A DNA stretch of 64,000 nucleotides. It comes from Plotosus lineatus (taxonomy: Eukaryota > Chordata > Actinopteri > Siluriformes > Plotosidae). Below, piece by piece: positions 51,326 to 62,816 of the stretch (within the stretch, counting starts at the first letter, position 1; each line of letters begins with the position of its first letter). The stretch is taken from positions 1 through 64,000 of the forward strand of contig CM045729.1 of NCBI GenBank assembly GCA_024760905.1, in the 5' to 3' direction. The translations under genes and the position numbers were made by a program. The notes beneath the pieces are model-generated. The model was not told where the DNA came from. It searched no databases and saw nothing but the letters and a program-made list of their open reading frames with translations.

Positions 51326-52682
51326 ACAAACCGGGTTGCAAAAAAGTTGGTACAATATACAAATTATGACTAAAAACAGAATGCAATTATGTACTAGTCC
51401 TTTTAAAAATTAGCATATCATGAAAAGGTACTCTAAACGAGCTATTAACCTAATCATCTGAATCAACAAATTAACTCTAAACACCTGCAAAATATTCATG
51501 AGGTTTTTAAAAACTCCCAACCTGGTTCATTACTCAAAACCGCAATCATGGGTAAGACTGCTGACCTGACTGCTGCCCAGAAGGCCATCATTGACACCCT
51601 CAAGCACCTTTTCCTTCCCACAGATGTCCCACTGAGGTGCCTTGATACAACACTCTGGGAACAGCCTATTCGCTCAGAGATTTCTTTCTGTGTCTTATCC
51701 TCTTGCTTGAGGGTGTCAATGATGGCCTTCTGGACAGCAGTCAGGTCGGCAGTCTTACCCATGATTGCGGGTTTTGAGTAATGAACCAGGCTGGGAGTTT
51801 TTAAAAGCCTCAAGAATCTTTTGCAGGTGTTTAGAGTTAATTGGTTGATTCAGTTGATTAGGTTAATAGCTCGTTTAAAGTACCTATTTATGATATGCTC
51901 ATTTTTTGAGATAGGAATTTTGGGTTTTCATGAGCTGTATGCCAAAATCATCAGTATTAAAACAATAAAAGACCTGAAATATTTCAGTTGGTGTGCAATG
52001 AATCTAAAATATATGAAAGTTTCATTTTTATCAGTACATTACAGAAAATAAAGAACTTTATCACAATATGCTAATTTTTTGAGAAAGACTAGTAGAAGTA
52101 ATATTTTATTCCAAATAGAATATAGATGACAGGGTCAAAAGTTTAAACTTAGAAAATGTATCATTTTAAGGGGAAAATATGTTACATTTAAATTTTATGG
52201 TGCCAACAAATCTCAAAAAAGTTGAGACAGGTAGCAATAAGAGGCTGGAAACGTCAATTGCACTCATAACGAACAGCTGGAAAACCAATTAGCACTAATG
52301 AGGTCCACATGACTGAATATAAAAAATATTTCTCAGAGTGACAGTCTCGCAGAAGTGAAGATGGGTAAAGGATCATCAATTCCACCAATGTTATGCAGAA
52401 AAATAGTGGAGAAATATCAGAAAGGTGTTTCCCAGTGAAAAATTGCAAAGTTTGAAGTTATCATCATCTACAGTGCATAACATCATCCAAAGATCCAGAG
52501 AATCTGAAACAATCTGTGTGTAAGGGTCAAGGCCGAAAAACCATTCTGGATGCCCGAGATCTTCAGGTCCTTAAATGGCACTGCACCATAAACAGGAATG
52601 CTACTGTAAGGGAAATCACAGAATGGGCTCAGCAATACTTCCAGAAACCATTGTCGGTGAACACAATCCACAGCAGGCTGTG
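51326..52682 (+). mobile_element. Tc1-like transposon, 5' part, interrupted by a fold-back Tc1
   Basis: The left terminal sequence ACAAACCGGGTTGCAAAAAAG continues to 51393 and resumes at 52093 after the nested element. It ends at 52682, where a (GATAA)n tail of Rex1 begins. The ATG at 52361 opens a Tc1 transposase N-terminus (MGKGSSIPP, KIVEKYQKGVSQ) with helix-turn-helix homology, broken by stops. The catalytic DDE part is absent. Confidence 0.8.
51394..52092. mobile_element. Fold-back Tc1-like element nested in the Tc1 copy
   Basis: 699 bp with TA duplications (51392-51393, 52093-52094) and ends CTAGTCC...GACTAG. About 210 bp of the left end is repeated in inverse orientation at about 51705-51905. 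Both arms carry the transposase start MGKTADLTA. The minus-strand arm extends further through QKEISERIGCSQSVVSRHL, the paired-type DNA-binding helices of Tc1 transposases (frame 51496-51813). It is a palindromic, non-autonomous derivative. Confidence 0.85.
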
Positions 52683-53870
52683 ATAAGATAAGATAAGATA
52701 AGATAAGATACAGCTTTATTAATCTCACAATGGAGAAATTCACTGTTACAGGCTCTTGAGGTACTATCAGTAGGGGGTGCAAAAATAGATACAAGTACGA
52801 ACATACACACATACATATATATTATATAAGTAAATAAATAAATAGATACATAAATAGTATAAATTACTAAACAATAAAAGAAAAGAATGGAGCAACTTAA
52901 AAGACTGGAGAAAAGAATGGAGCAACTTTATAGGAGCAACTGGGAGGCATTGTTCAATATTGTTTTTATCTTGGACAACACTGTCCTCTCCGACAATACT
53001 GTCAGAGAGTCCAGTTCCATCCTCACAACATTACCAGCCTCACAGATCAGTTTGTTCAGTCTCTTTGTGCCTCCGACCCTCAACCTGTTTCCACAGCATG
53101 CAATAGAATAGAGGATAGAGCTGGTTACAACAGATTCATAAAACATCCTCAGTAGTGTCCGACATATGTTAAATGACCTTAACCGCCTCAAAAATAGTGA
53201 CGGCTCTGGCCGTTCTTGCAAAGTGCAGGAGTGTTCTGAACCCAGTTGAGTTTCTTGTCAATATGAACTCCAAAGTATGTGTAATTCTCCACCATTTCAA
53301 CATTGTTACTCTGAATGTAAACAGGGGTCGCTGGTTTTTTAGATCTCCTAAAATCACCAATCAGTTCCTTTGTCTTTGATTTTGCTCACACCATGTGATG
53401 ATGGAATCCACTGCAGCCCGATCCTCTGTCTCTTCACCTCCAATGACACATTCAACTTCAGCAAAGTTATCAGCATTCTGAAGATGGCAGATCTCTGTGC
53501 AGTAGCAGAAGTCAGTTATGAGGGTGAAGAGGAAAGGGGAGTCGACATTTCCTTGTGGAGCGCCAGTGCTGAGAGAGGCGGCCACCTGCATCAGTGTCAA
53601 ATTCTCACTCAGCAGGTTCGGCGAGATGGTTTTGAATGTGTGAGAAAAATCAAAAACTATTTCCTTCACTGTGCTTGCCAGCTGGTCTGGGTAAGTGTAA
53701 ACATGATTATGCAAGTAGATGGTAGCGTCCTTGACTCTGAGACAAGACTAATAGGCAAACTGAGAGGGGTCCATATGTTGTCTCAACATGGGTCTGAGTT
53801 GATCCAGTATTAGTCTCTCGAGGATCTTCATGATATGTGAAGTCAGTGCCACTGGTCTGTAATCCTGGAT
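52680..53870 (-). mobile_element. Rex1-like LINE, 5' truncated
   Basis: The 3' tail on the plus strand is (GATAA)n at 52681-52710, next to CAGCTTTATTAATCTCAC. Minus-strand frames 53361-53714, 53169-53360 and 52928-53221 carry STGAPQG (RT motif B), FCYCTEICHLQ, WCEQNQ, then NICRTLLRMFYESVVTSSIL, SIACCGN and RLNKLI. These are typical of Rex1/Babar RT C-termini. The YADD-type motif is degraded (NADNFAEV) and frames are broken. Confidence 0.82.
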
Positions 53871-53879
53871 AAAAATGAG

Positions 53880-54113
53880 GCTTTAATTATTTAAATATTT
53901 AATATTCATTTCAATAAACCAGAGGATAATTTAAGAGAAGCATTTGTGCCAATTCTAAATTTGGTCAGGATAAAACATAATTTAATAGGACCCACAAATA
54001 AAGCTGACCACACTCTCGACTTAATACTTACTTTTGGATGAAATATTGAAATTCCAGCCACAGTCCCACTGTCAGAAACTATTTAAAATGATTATCCTAT
54101 CTTGCTCACAATG

Positions 54114-54115
<2 letters not shown>
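53880..54115 (+). mobile_element. L2-like LINE endonuclease fragment
   Basis: In the plus strand a broken frame encodes LIGPTNKADHTLDLILTFG and ATVPLSETI, matching the C-terminal endonuclease region of fish L2 LINEs. No adjoining RT. Confidence 0.55.
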
Positions 54116-54163
<48 letters not shown>

Positions 54164-54165
54164 GT
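54111..54165. repeat. (CT)n microsatellite
   Basis: About 22 CT units ending TATGTGTGTA. Confidence 0.95.
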
Positions 54166-54567
54166 GTGTATAATGCAGCCATGAGGTGGGGGGGGGGGCA
54201 CTAACCAGTGTCTCTCCCCCTCATGCCAGTCCCAAGCCCGGAGAAATGCAGAGGGTTGTGTCAGGAAGGGCATCCGACGTAAAACCAATGCCAAACTTGT
54301 ATGATGCAAATCAGAAGTATTACCCCCATACCGGATCGGTCGAGGCCCGGGTTAACAACGACCACCATCAGTGCTGTCAATCAACAGGGTGCTGATGGAA
54401 ATTGGACGACTGTTGGTCGAAGACATCGAAGAAGGAGAGGTGGGAGGCGTGTCCGTAGGCAGAGAGAAGAGGAAAGGCATGAGTCTAGGACTGAGAGTGG
54501 GGACTTTGAATGTTGGAACTATGCAAAGAAAAGGTATAGCTGACTGACATGATGCAGAGGAGAGAAG

Positions 54568-55509
54568 GTGGACATACTGTGTGTTCAGGAGACCAGGTGG
54601 AAAGGTAGCAAAGCTAAAAGTTTAGGAGCAGGGTTTAAGCTATTTTATCATGGTGTGGATGGGAAGAGAAATGGAGTAGGAGTCATCTTGAAGGAGGGGT
54701 TTGTCAGGAATGTCCTAAAAGCGAAAAGAGTGTCAGACAGAGTGATGAGTCTCAAGTTAGAAATTGAAGGTGTAATGCTCAATGTTGTTAGTGCTTATGC
54801 CCCACAGGCAGGATGTGAGCTAGAAGAGAAGGAGAGATTCTGGAGTGACTTAGATGAAGTGATGCAGAGTACCCCCAGAGGTGAAAGAGTGGTCATTGGA
54901 GCAGACTTCAATGGACATGTTGGTGCAGGCAACAGAGGGGACGAGGAAGTGATGGGCAGGTTTGGTGTCCAGGACAGGAACACAGAAGGACAGATGTTGA
55001 TAGATTTTGCAAAAAGGATGGAAATGGCTGTGGTGAATACTTTCTTCCAGAAGAAACAGGAGCATAGGGTGACTTATAAAAGCGGAGGTAGGAGCACACA
55101 GGTAGACTACATCTTATGTAGGCGATGTAATTTGAAGGAAGTCAGTGACTGCTGGCTGAACCTCTGCAGCAAGATCCAAATGGCAGCTGACACTGGCAAC
55201 GCAATGGCCATGTACAATGGCATCAAGACAGCTACTGGCCCAACCACAATTAAGACTGCACCCCTCAAGATCAAGACCGGGGAGGTGATCACGGACCAAG
55301 GCAAGCAGCTTGAACGCTGGGTGGAACATTACCTGGAGCTGTACGCAACCAAGAATGTGGTGACCGTTGCAGCATTAAATGCCCTGCCAAACTTACCTGT
55401 CATGGAGGATCTGGCTTACCTGCCTTCAGTGGACAAACTGGGCAAAGCCATTGATTGTCTGGCCTGTGGAAAAGTCCCTGGAAAGGATGGCATCCCCCTG
55501 AAATCTTGA
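54568..55509 (+). pseudogene. Chimeric LINE ORF, endonuclease and linker
   Basis: 313 residues. AP-endonuclease motifs: VQETRW (6-11), GADFNGHVG (111-119) and TQVDYILCRR (177-186). At residue about 195 the RTE match ends, before the SDH motif of the endonuclease. The next residues match the pre-RT region of a second family (LPVMEDLAYLPSVDKLGKA, then GKVPGKDGIP). The start at 54568 is not the natural one: RTE sequence in other frames extends upstream to 54186. The frame ends by a 1-base shift; the match continues in 55455-55775. Confidence 0.8.
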
Positions 55510-55775
55510 AGAGTGGCAAGCCAGCACTCCTGCAGCACCTCCATGAGCTGCTGTGCTTATGCTGGAAGGAAGGGTTCATCCCCCAGGATATGCACGATGC
55601 AAACACTGTAACCCTCTACAAAAACAAGGGTGACCGCAGTGACTGTAACAGCTACCGTGGCATCTCCCTCCTTAGCATCATAGGGAAAGTCTTTGCTCGT
55701 GTTGTCCTTACTCGCCTTCAGATTCTTGCTTCCCGGGTGTACCCAGAATCGCAGTGTGGTTTCAGGGCAGGCTGA
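55455..55775 (+). pseudogene. Chimeric LINE RT, first part
   Basis: Contains ILKSGKPALLQHLHELLCLC, NKGDRSDCNSYRGISLLSII and PESQCGFRAG, then TGA where related elements have Arg (probably CGA to TGA by CpG decay). These are RT fingers motifs (NYRGI-type and QCGFR). Confidence 0.82.
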
Positions 55776-55787
55776 TCCACAGTCGAT

Positions 55788-56201
55788 ATGATCTTCTCAC
55801 TTCGTCAACTGCAAGAGAAGTGTCGGGAGCAGCAGAAGCCCCTGTACATTGCTTTCATAGACCTGACTAAAGCATTCGACCTGGTCAGCAGAAGTGGACT
55901 CTTCAGTCTCCTGCAGAAGATTGGATGTCCTCAAAGGTTACTTCAAATCGTGACCTCCTTTCACGAGGACATGCACAGCACAGTCTGCTTCAATGGTGGG
56001 ACTTCTGCAGCTTTCCCAGTGAGCAGTGGTGTGAAGCAAGGCTGCGTCCTAGCTCCGACACTCTTTGGGATATTCTTCTCGATGCTTCTTCAGTATGCCT
56101 TCTCTGACAGTGAGGAAGGGATCCATATCCACACCAGGTCAGATGGAAAATTGTTTAACATAGCTCGACTGCACGCTAAGACGAAGGTGAGGCTGCACTG
56201 A
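55788..56201 (+). pseudogene. Chimeric LINE RT, palm
   Basis: Motif A FIDLTKAFDLV (about residues 23-33) and motif B SGVKQGCVLAPTLF are intact. After RLHAKTKVR a deletion removes the segment carrying the FADD motif C and shifts the frame, so this RT lacks two catalytic aspartates. Confidence 0.82.
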
Positions 56202-56359
56202 CATCCCACACTGAGGCTGGTCTTCAAGAGCTAGTCAATCGCCTGTCCCATGCCTGTAATGAATTCGGACTGACCATCAGCCTGAAGAAGACAAACATCC
56301 TGGCCCAGGGCACAAACACAGTCCCAAACATCAACATAAATAACACGCAGCTTGAGGTC

Positions 56360-57160
56360 GTGGACTCCTTCACCTACCTGGGATCCACTATCACCAACAC
56401 TCTCTCTCTTGACATAGAGATCTCATGCAGAATCGGGAAAGCCGCCGCAGTGATGTCCAAACTGAACAAGCGTGTATGGAGTAATACCCAGCTAACGGAG
56501 AACACCAAGCTACGTGTCTACCAGGCTTGTGTACTCAGCACACTCCTTTATGGCAGTGAGGCCTGGTCCACGTATGCTGGTCAGGAAAAGCGGTTCAACA
56601 GCTTCCACCTCCGCTGTCTCAGGCGTCTGCTCAATATAAAATGGCAAGACAGAGTAACCAACACCGAGGTACTACAGCGTGCTGGCATGCCAAGTCTGCT
56701 CGCACTGCTGAGCCGGAGACGACTTAGGTGGTTGGGTCACGTACGGCGAATGGACGAGGGGCGCATCCCTAAAGACATGTATGGAGAGCTGAGTGAGGGC
56801 TCCCGCCACACAGGAAGACCACAGCTTCGGTACAAGGACATGTGCAAGCGGGACATGAAATTATCTGGCATCGACATAAACACCTGGGAAGGCACTGCTG
56901 AAACACGCCAGCTCTGGAAGACCATTGTCAACGAGGGGATCAACAAAGCTAAAACTAACAGAATGAACAAGCTAGCTGTGAAAAGAGCAAAGAGGAAAGA
57001 AAGGGCAGCCCCCATGGCTCCTCAAAGCCCTTTCGTATGCAATAATTGTTTAAGAAATTGTCACTCTAGGGTGGGCCTTTACAGTCACTACCGCAAATGC
57101 CTACCAAAGCGCTACACCATCATCTCTCGAGACGGACGGCTGCCGACGACGACAACGACG
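56360..57160 (+). pseudogene. Chimeric LINE RT C-terminal part with zinc finger
   Basis: TYLGSTI (RT motif D region), VYQACVLSTLLYGSEAW, RCLRRLL, RRLRWLGHVRRMDEGRIPKD and a final [20 protein letters not shown] that looks like a C2H2-type finger. The C-terminal repeat of Thr is from the (GAC)n stretch. About 265 residues are LINE-derived; the rest of the open frame reads through the microsatellite. Confidence 0.82.
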
Positions 57161-57171
57161 ACGACGACGAG

Positions 57172-57173
<2 letters not shown>

Positions 57174-57254
<81 letters not shown>
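57174..57254. repeat. (AT)n microsatellite
   Basis: About 40 AT units directly after the (GAC)n end of the chimeric LINE and before the minus-strand 2A LINE. Confidence 0.95.
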
Positions 57255-57257
<3 letters not shown>

Positions 57258-57460
57258 TCAAGTTTATTTGCATTTGGGGCCTCGTGACCTATATTGCTAA
57301 TACACAAAATACATACAGTATGCTTTTAATACAATTTTTCATATCGTATTGGCAGATTTCTTTTCAAGTATAATGATACAGATCTGATAGGTTTTACATT
57401 TGTAGATGACAATAACTGATTCATTTTAGAAATGGAAGGTTCATTATAATAATATTCTGG

Positions 57461-58180
57461 TCAAAACTGCTGTCTGCTGGCCTTAAAATAAAGACAAACA
57501 AGTAAGAAATGATACTCATCTTCCTTACAGTCTAAACTACACTTTCTGCACAGCACATTGGGATCTTTATTACATTTAAATCGAGATAACTGGATTTTCA
57601 ACTTGTGTGAAGCACAACGGAATTTACAATATAATCTTAGTAAATCCTTTTCTGAAAACAATTCCACTACATAGTTCTCTACACCTCAATTGGATTTAAA
57701 ACCACTATAATATTTTATAAAAGATAATTTGAAAATTTTAGAGTGCCAATTTTGAAATTGAATATCCTTACATCTTTGTGAAAATACTTTCATAAATAAG
57801 TTTGACCTACCACAATCTTGATCAATCCACACATGTGTAAACCCAGTTTCAAACAATAATACCCGAATACGAGAAACCCAAAAAATTTTATTCTGCTCAT
57901 CAAAACGCTTCAACATTTCATAACAAGCCCTTAGGTAACGCGAACTATCCATATGAATAAGTCTACACCAGTAACTAATACAACAATTGTAATATCTAAC
58001 ACACATGTAACTCCCCCGTATCACCAAGGATAATGTTACTCGACTTATGTTTAGAAACCCCAAGACACCTTTTGAAGAAATCAGATTGGACTTTTTCCAT
58101 TGGTTCCCTGAAACGACAACCCCAAATTTCTGCACCAAACAATAATATTGGAGAAATGTTATAATCAAAAATTTTAGCAA
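57461..58180 (-). pseudogene. 2A LINE: C-terminal domain
   Basis: Frames 57686-58180 and 57461-57667 cover the region after the RT, ending in CRKCSLDCKEDEYHFLLVC, a Cys/His cluster of the kind seen at the C-terminus of CR1- and Jockey-like LINE proteins. Broken by a frameshift near 57670-57690. Confidence 0.65.
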
Positions 58181-58457
58181 TATTTTGAAATGTCATTGAA
58201 TGAAAATAATTGATTAATTTACATACTGGAACAACTGCCTTTCTTGCCTGGATAGAAATAGTATCACACGCTCTCGACCAAATTAATCTTGAAGAAAATG
58301 TAAGTCCTAAATACTTATAATACGAAACGCACTTGAGTTCCCTATCAGCATAAGACCAACACTCCTTCCGTTTTAATGGACCCCCATTTCTAAAAATGAC
58401 AACATTATACTTGTCAAGATTTACATCAAAATCCCCATTTAATGCATACCTTTTCAA
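57996..58457 (-). pseudogene. 2A LINE: RT thumb region
   Basis: Contains LKCVSYYKYLGLTFSSRL and FDYNISPILLFGAEIWG, which match the segment after motif C in CR1-like RTs (YLGL, ILLYG-type). In frame with part of the C-terminal domain. Confidence 0.7.
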
Positions 58458-58483
58458 GAAAATTTAGTTTTTTTGTAAGCCTA

Positions 58484-59150
58484 TCACTGTGTCATCAGCC
58501 AAAACAAGATCATCTGCAAATAAAAGCAGTAGTAGCAGTAGTCCTTAATATTCCCTTGAACAAATATGCCTGTGAGATCACTTTGATTAATTTCATACAC
58601 AATTTCATTAATAAAAATGATGACGAGAACTGGGCTTAACATACAGCCCGGACGAACACCGGCAGAAGTGATGAAGTTACTCGAGAACCTTTCTCTTGCC
58701 TTAACGCATGCCTTAACTTTTGCATACATATCACAAATAACATTAAATCATTTACCACATATACCCTTTTGATGAAGAACATACAAAAGTTTTTGGCGAT
58801 TAACTAAATCGAAAGCCTTACAAAAGTCGATGAAAGCTCCATAAAAATGATGCCTTGGTTTTCTTAAATATTTTTCACATAATGACTGAAGAGTAAATAT
58901 ATTAACAATAGTCGAATAATTACTTCAAAAACCTGCTTGTGATTCATAAATAATTTAATTTAATTCTACCCATTTCCTGATCCTATCCTCAATTATAGAA
59001 GTAAAGACTTTACCTAAAACATTTAATAAAGATATACCATGATAATTATTGGGATCCATAACATCAACCTTCTTAAATAAAGTAGCCACCATTCCAATAT
59101 TCCAACTGTCAGGAAAAACACCACTGTCCAAAACCGAATTAAACAGAATC
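58484..59150 (-). pseudogene. 2A LINE: RT palm (fragmented)
   Basis: Across shifting frames: AFIDFCKAFDLVNR (motif A, about 58810-58850), GVRPGCMLSPVL (motif B; usual Gln replaced by Pro, about 58640-58670) and FADDLVLADDT (motif C, about 58497-58530, in a frame different from motif B). All three motifs are visible but cannot be translated together. Confidence 0.75.
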
Positions 59151-59342
59151 TAAAAAAAAGGAACTAAAACTGTAGCTTTCTTTATGAACTCTGGGGGAAT
59201 ACCATCCACACCACCTGATTTAGCATTCTCAAGTGAATTCACTGCTTTCCTTATCTCTATTTGAGAAATAGGTTCAGACAATAAAAAGGAATTATTACAA
59301 ATATCACGGCTTTCGCTATCATAGTTTTTCATAAAATTACCA
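59150..59342 (-). pseudogene. 2A LINE: start of RT domain
   Basis: Frame 59150-59332 contains SGGVDGIPPEFIKK, the typical entry to a LINE RT (K-x-G-x-DGIP). Just upstream the RTE insertion interrupts the reading. Confidence 0.7.
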
Positions 59343-59383
59343 ACTACTTCTTCTTCTTCTTCTTTTACTTTCGGCTGCTCCCT

Positions 59384-60144
59384 TCAGGGGTCGCCACAGC
59401 AAATCATCCGCCTCCACCTCACCCTGTCCTCCGCATCTTCTTTTCTGACTCCAACGACCTTCATGTCTTCCTTCACCACATCCATAAAGCTCTTCTTCGG
59501 TCTTCCTCGAGGCCTTCTGCCTGGTAGTTCCAACCTCAGCATCCTACTGCCAATATACTCACTATCCCTCCTCTGTACATGTCCAAACCATCTCAATCTA
59601 GCCTCTCTGACTTTGTCTCCAAAACATCTTACGTGGGCTGTCCCTCTGATATACTCATTTCTGATCCTATCCATCCTCGTTACTCCCAGGAGAACCTCAA
59701 CATTTTCATCTCCGCTACCTCCAGCTCTGCCTCCTGCCTTTTCCTCAGCGCCACTGTTTCTAAGCCATACAACATCGCTGGCCTCACCACCATCTTGTAC
59801 ACTTTTCCCTTCATTCTTGCTGACACTCTCCTATCGCACATCACACCGGATACTTTTCTCCAACCATTCCAGCCTGCCTGCACACGCTTCTTCGCCTCTT
59901 TTCCACACTCTCCATTGCTCTGGATTGTTGAGCCTAAGTACTTAAAATCCTCCACCTTCGTTATCTCTGCTCCCTGTAACATCACCGTTCCTCCTGGGTC
60001 CTTCTCATTCACACACATGTATTCTGATTTTCTGAGGCTAACCTTCATTCCCCTCCTTTCCAGGGCATACCTCCACCTCTCTAGATTTTCCTGCACTTGT
60101 TCTCTGCTCTCACTACAGATCACGATGTCATCTGCAAACATCAT
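59384..60144 (-). pseudogene. RTE-A ORF2, RT second part
   Basis: Frame 59680-60144 starts at [10 protein letters not shown] (motif C) and runs through EDFKYLGSTI; frame 59384-59674 continues with RWFGHVQRRDSEYIGSRMLR to the C-terminus. A shift at about 59677 separates them. Confidence 0.85.
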
Positions 60145-61372
60145 AGTTCATGGAGATTCTTGTCTCACCTCGTCTGTCAGCCTGTCCATCACCATAGCAA
60201 ACAAGAAGGGGCTCAGAGCTGACCCTTGATGCAGTCCCACCTCCACCTTGAATTAAGTCGGTCACACCGACAGCACACCTCACCACTGTCTTACATCTCT
60301 CATACATGTCCTGCACCACTCTAACATACTTCTCTGCCACTCCAGACTTCCTCATGCAATACCACAGTTCTTCTCTTGGCACCCTGTCATATGCTTTTTC
60401 CAGATCCACAAAGGCACAATGTAGCTCCCTCTGACCTTCTCTGTACTTCTCTATTAACATCCTCAAGGCAAACATTGCATCTGTGGTGCTCTTTCTTGGC
60501 ATGAATCCAAACTGTTGTTCACAAATGCTGACCTCTGCCCTTAGTCTAGCTTCCACTATTCTTTCCCATAACTTCATCGTATGGCTCATCAACTTTATCC
60601 CTCTGTAGTTGCTGCAACTCTGCACGTCTCCCTTGTTCTTAAAAATGGGCACCAGCACACTTCTCCTCCACTCCTCCGGCATCTGCTCACTCTCTAGTAC
60701 CTTGTTGAATGTTCTTGTCAGAAAATCTACTGCTACCTCTCCTAGAAACTTCCATACCTCCACAGGTATATCATCGGGACCAACTGCCTTTCCATTCTTC
60801 ATCCTCTTCAATGCCCTTCTCACTTCACCCTTACTGATCTTTGCTACATCCTGCTCCTCAATGGTTACCTCTTCTACTCTTTTTTCTCTCTCATTTTCCT
60901 CATTCATCAGCTCTTCAAAATACTCTTTCCATCTTCCAAGCACACTTCTGTCATTAGTCAATACAGTTCCCTCTCTGTCCTTTATCAATCTAACTTGCTG
61001 CACGTCCTTCCCATCTCTATTTCTCTGCTGTGCCAACCTGTATAGATCATTTTCTCCCTCTTTACTATCCAACCTATCATACAAGTCATCATACGCCCTC
61101 TGTTTGGCCTTAGCCACTGCTACTTTCGCCTTACGCTGTGTCTCCCTGTACTCCTGTTTACTCTCTTCGGTCCTCTCAATGTCCCACTTCTTCTTGGCTA
61201 ACCTTTTCCTTTGTACACACTCCTGCACTTCCTCATTCCACCACCAAGTCTCCTTATCTACTTTCCTTCCAGAGGACACACCAAGTACTCTCCTACCTGT
61301 GTCCCTGATCACATTTGCTGTGGTTGTCCAGTCATTTGGAAGCACTTCCTGGCCACCCAAAGCCTGTTTCAT
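60128..61372 (-). pseudogene. RTE-A ORF2, linker and RT first part
   Basis: 414 residues: charged linker (40-180), [15 protein letters not shown] (194-208), [11 protein letters not shown] (239-249), [10 protein letters not shown] (255-264), [10 protein letters not shown] (287-296) and motif [13 protein letters not shown] (321-332). A frameshift after VGVTD puts motif B ([10 protein letters not shown]) in another frame, so the last residues here are not RT sequence. RTE elements encode endonuclease and RT in one ORF. Confidence 0.88.
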
Positions 61373-61967
61373 CTAAAGGAGAAAAATGCTCAGAATAAAT
61401 GGGGTTCAAAAGAGTCTTAAAATAATCAAACCATGTATCAATAGTTATTGGAGACTCTTTCCCCTTAACTAGCAACAAAGATTTCAACTTCTGCCAAAAC
61501 TTTTTGCAATATTTTTCAACAATTGCCAAATTTATATCATTTACCAAACTATCCTTATGCAAACGTTTCTGACTGCTACAGAGAACTCGAGATTTCTTTC
61601 TACAATTCAAGAAATTCTTTAAATTAACATCACATTTATATCTACGGAATAGATTCAAAAAGGCATATTTTTTACGCTTTAAAGCTACACAATTTTTATC
61701 AAGCCAAACAGGTTGTTTACAAAATCTGCTTCTCAGAGGAGATGATACAACTCTAAACTGTTCACCAGCCAAATAAAAGATATTCGTTAACTTATCTACA
61801 GCTGAGTTTACATCAATATTGACAACATTTAAAAATTCATCCAACATGTCACGCACTGTAGGGGACTCCAAGTGTTGTAAATATGAATGCTCTCCACCTT
61901 CTCGCCATCTGTATCTAATCACAGGCTTTACATCTGTCTGTGGAAAGTTTACTGTATCATAGTACAC
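61373..61967 (-). pseudogene. 2A LINE: linker between endonuclease and RT
   Basis: Frame 61332-61967 encodes a basic, Leu/Asn-rich segment with WFDYFKTLLNP near its end. The last ten codons are RTE sequence, which marks the insertion point (about 61370). Confidence 0.7.
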
Positions 61968-61977
61968 AAAAGATAAA

Positions 61978-62816
61978 TCAAGTTGTCACAGGAAGGTGAT
62001 CGGATTCTGTCCTTGATATTACAACAAGGTCACTAATTTTTTCAAATAAGCTTGAAGAGGCTAACACATAATCAACTAGGCTTGTTCCATTATGAGTTCT
62101 ACATGTGAAAGCACCTTTGGGGTCTCCTGACTTGCATCCATTTACAATGTGAATACCCCAGACACAACACAAGTCTAATAGTCCAATCCGAAACGATTCA
62201 GAACTGTATCTTGAGTTGCACGAGGGGCACGAAACGTGTCAATTTCATACAGGTCACCCAGGTGCAGAATATCAACATCCTCCTCATCATCAATGATAAA
62301 ATCATCATTAGTTCCGGTATGAGTATTAAAATCGCCGAAGAGCATGAATTCAGCATCATCACCATATTCATGTTTGAGAGTTGATAAATATTGATCTCAA
62401 CTGTCCAATCCATTGTTTTCGGATACATACATTGGTGAATTCTCAGGTAGAATGTAAACAAATCCCATTGTGAATGGCTTAAGTCCTGTTGGTCTAACAA
62501 TAAAAAATACAGAATTAACCCAGATTTAATAAAGCCTTTTTGAACATTTTAGACAAGGAATTACGAATATATACTGCAACACCTCCAGAAAAATGACCCG
62601 AGTCCTTTATACGTCTTGCTACAGATCCGAAACATACGTAATCCTGCAAAAGATCCGTACAAACAAATCATCACTATGCATAGTTTCGATTAAACCTGCT
62701 ATATCAAAAGAACATAAATATTGAAGAAAATCAAAATCTCTGCGAAGTGAATGGATTCCATGAATGTTCCAGCTGCACACTTGTACATACCCTGATCCAA
62801 TGTTAAATCCATTCAT
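61978..62816 (-). pseudogene. 2A LINE: AP endonuclease (frameshifted)
   Basis: Motifs in order on the minus strand: CSWNIHG and LIET (frame 62619-62816), FGDFNTHTG (about 62320-62350, another frame) and SRTESDHLPV (frame 61978-62172). They are the N, E, D/N and SDH signatures of LINE AP endonucleases. At least three frameshifts or stops separate them. Confidence 0.78.

Larger units (their letters stand above)
54186..57172 (+). mobile_element. Chimeric LINE: RTE endonuclease joined to a different RT
   Basis: The 5' part (54186-55152) is an RTE-clade leader and endonuclease. From about 55153 the protein switches, in frame, to the linker and RT of another LINE family (WLNLCSKIQMAADTGN onward), which continues to a C-terminal zinc finger and ends at a (GAC)n stretch. 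There is no RTE RT downstream. Frameshifts near 55500 and 56190 and a TGA at 55771 inactivate it. Confidence 0.78.
59343..61372 (-). mobile_element. RTE-clade LINE, 5' truncated (copy RTE-A), nested in the 2A LINE
   Basis: Minus strand, about 2.03 kb. The plus strand begins with (CTT)n and GGCTGCTCCCTTCAGGGGTC at the 3' end. The 5' end is in the endonuclease-RT linker ([15 protein letters not shown]). The flanks are the two halves of the 2A LINE. I saw no clear target duplication. Related copies: 43350-44966, 40735-41127, 39290-39491. Confidence 0.88.
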
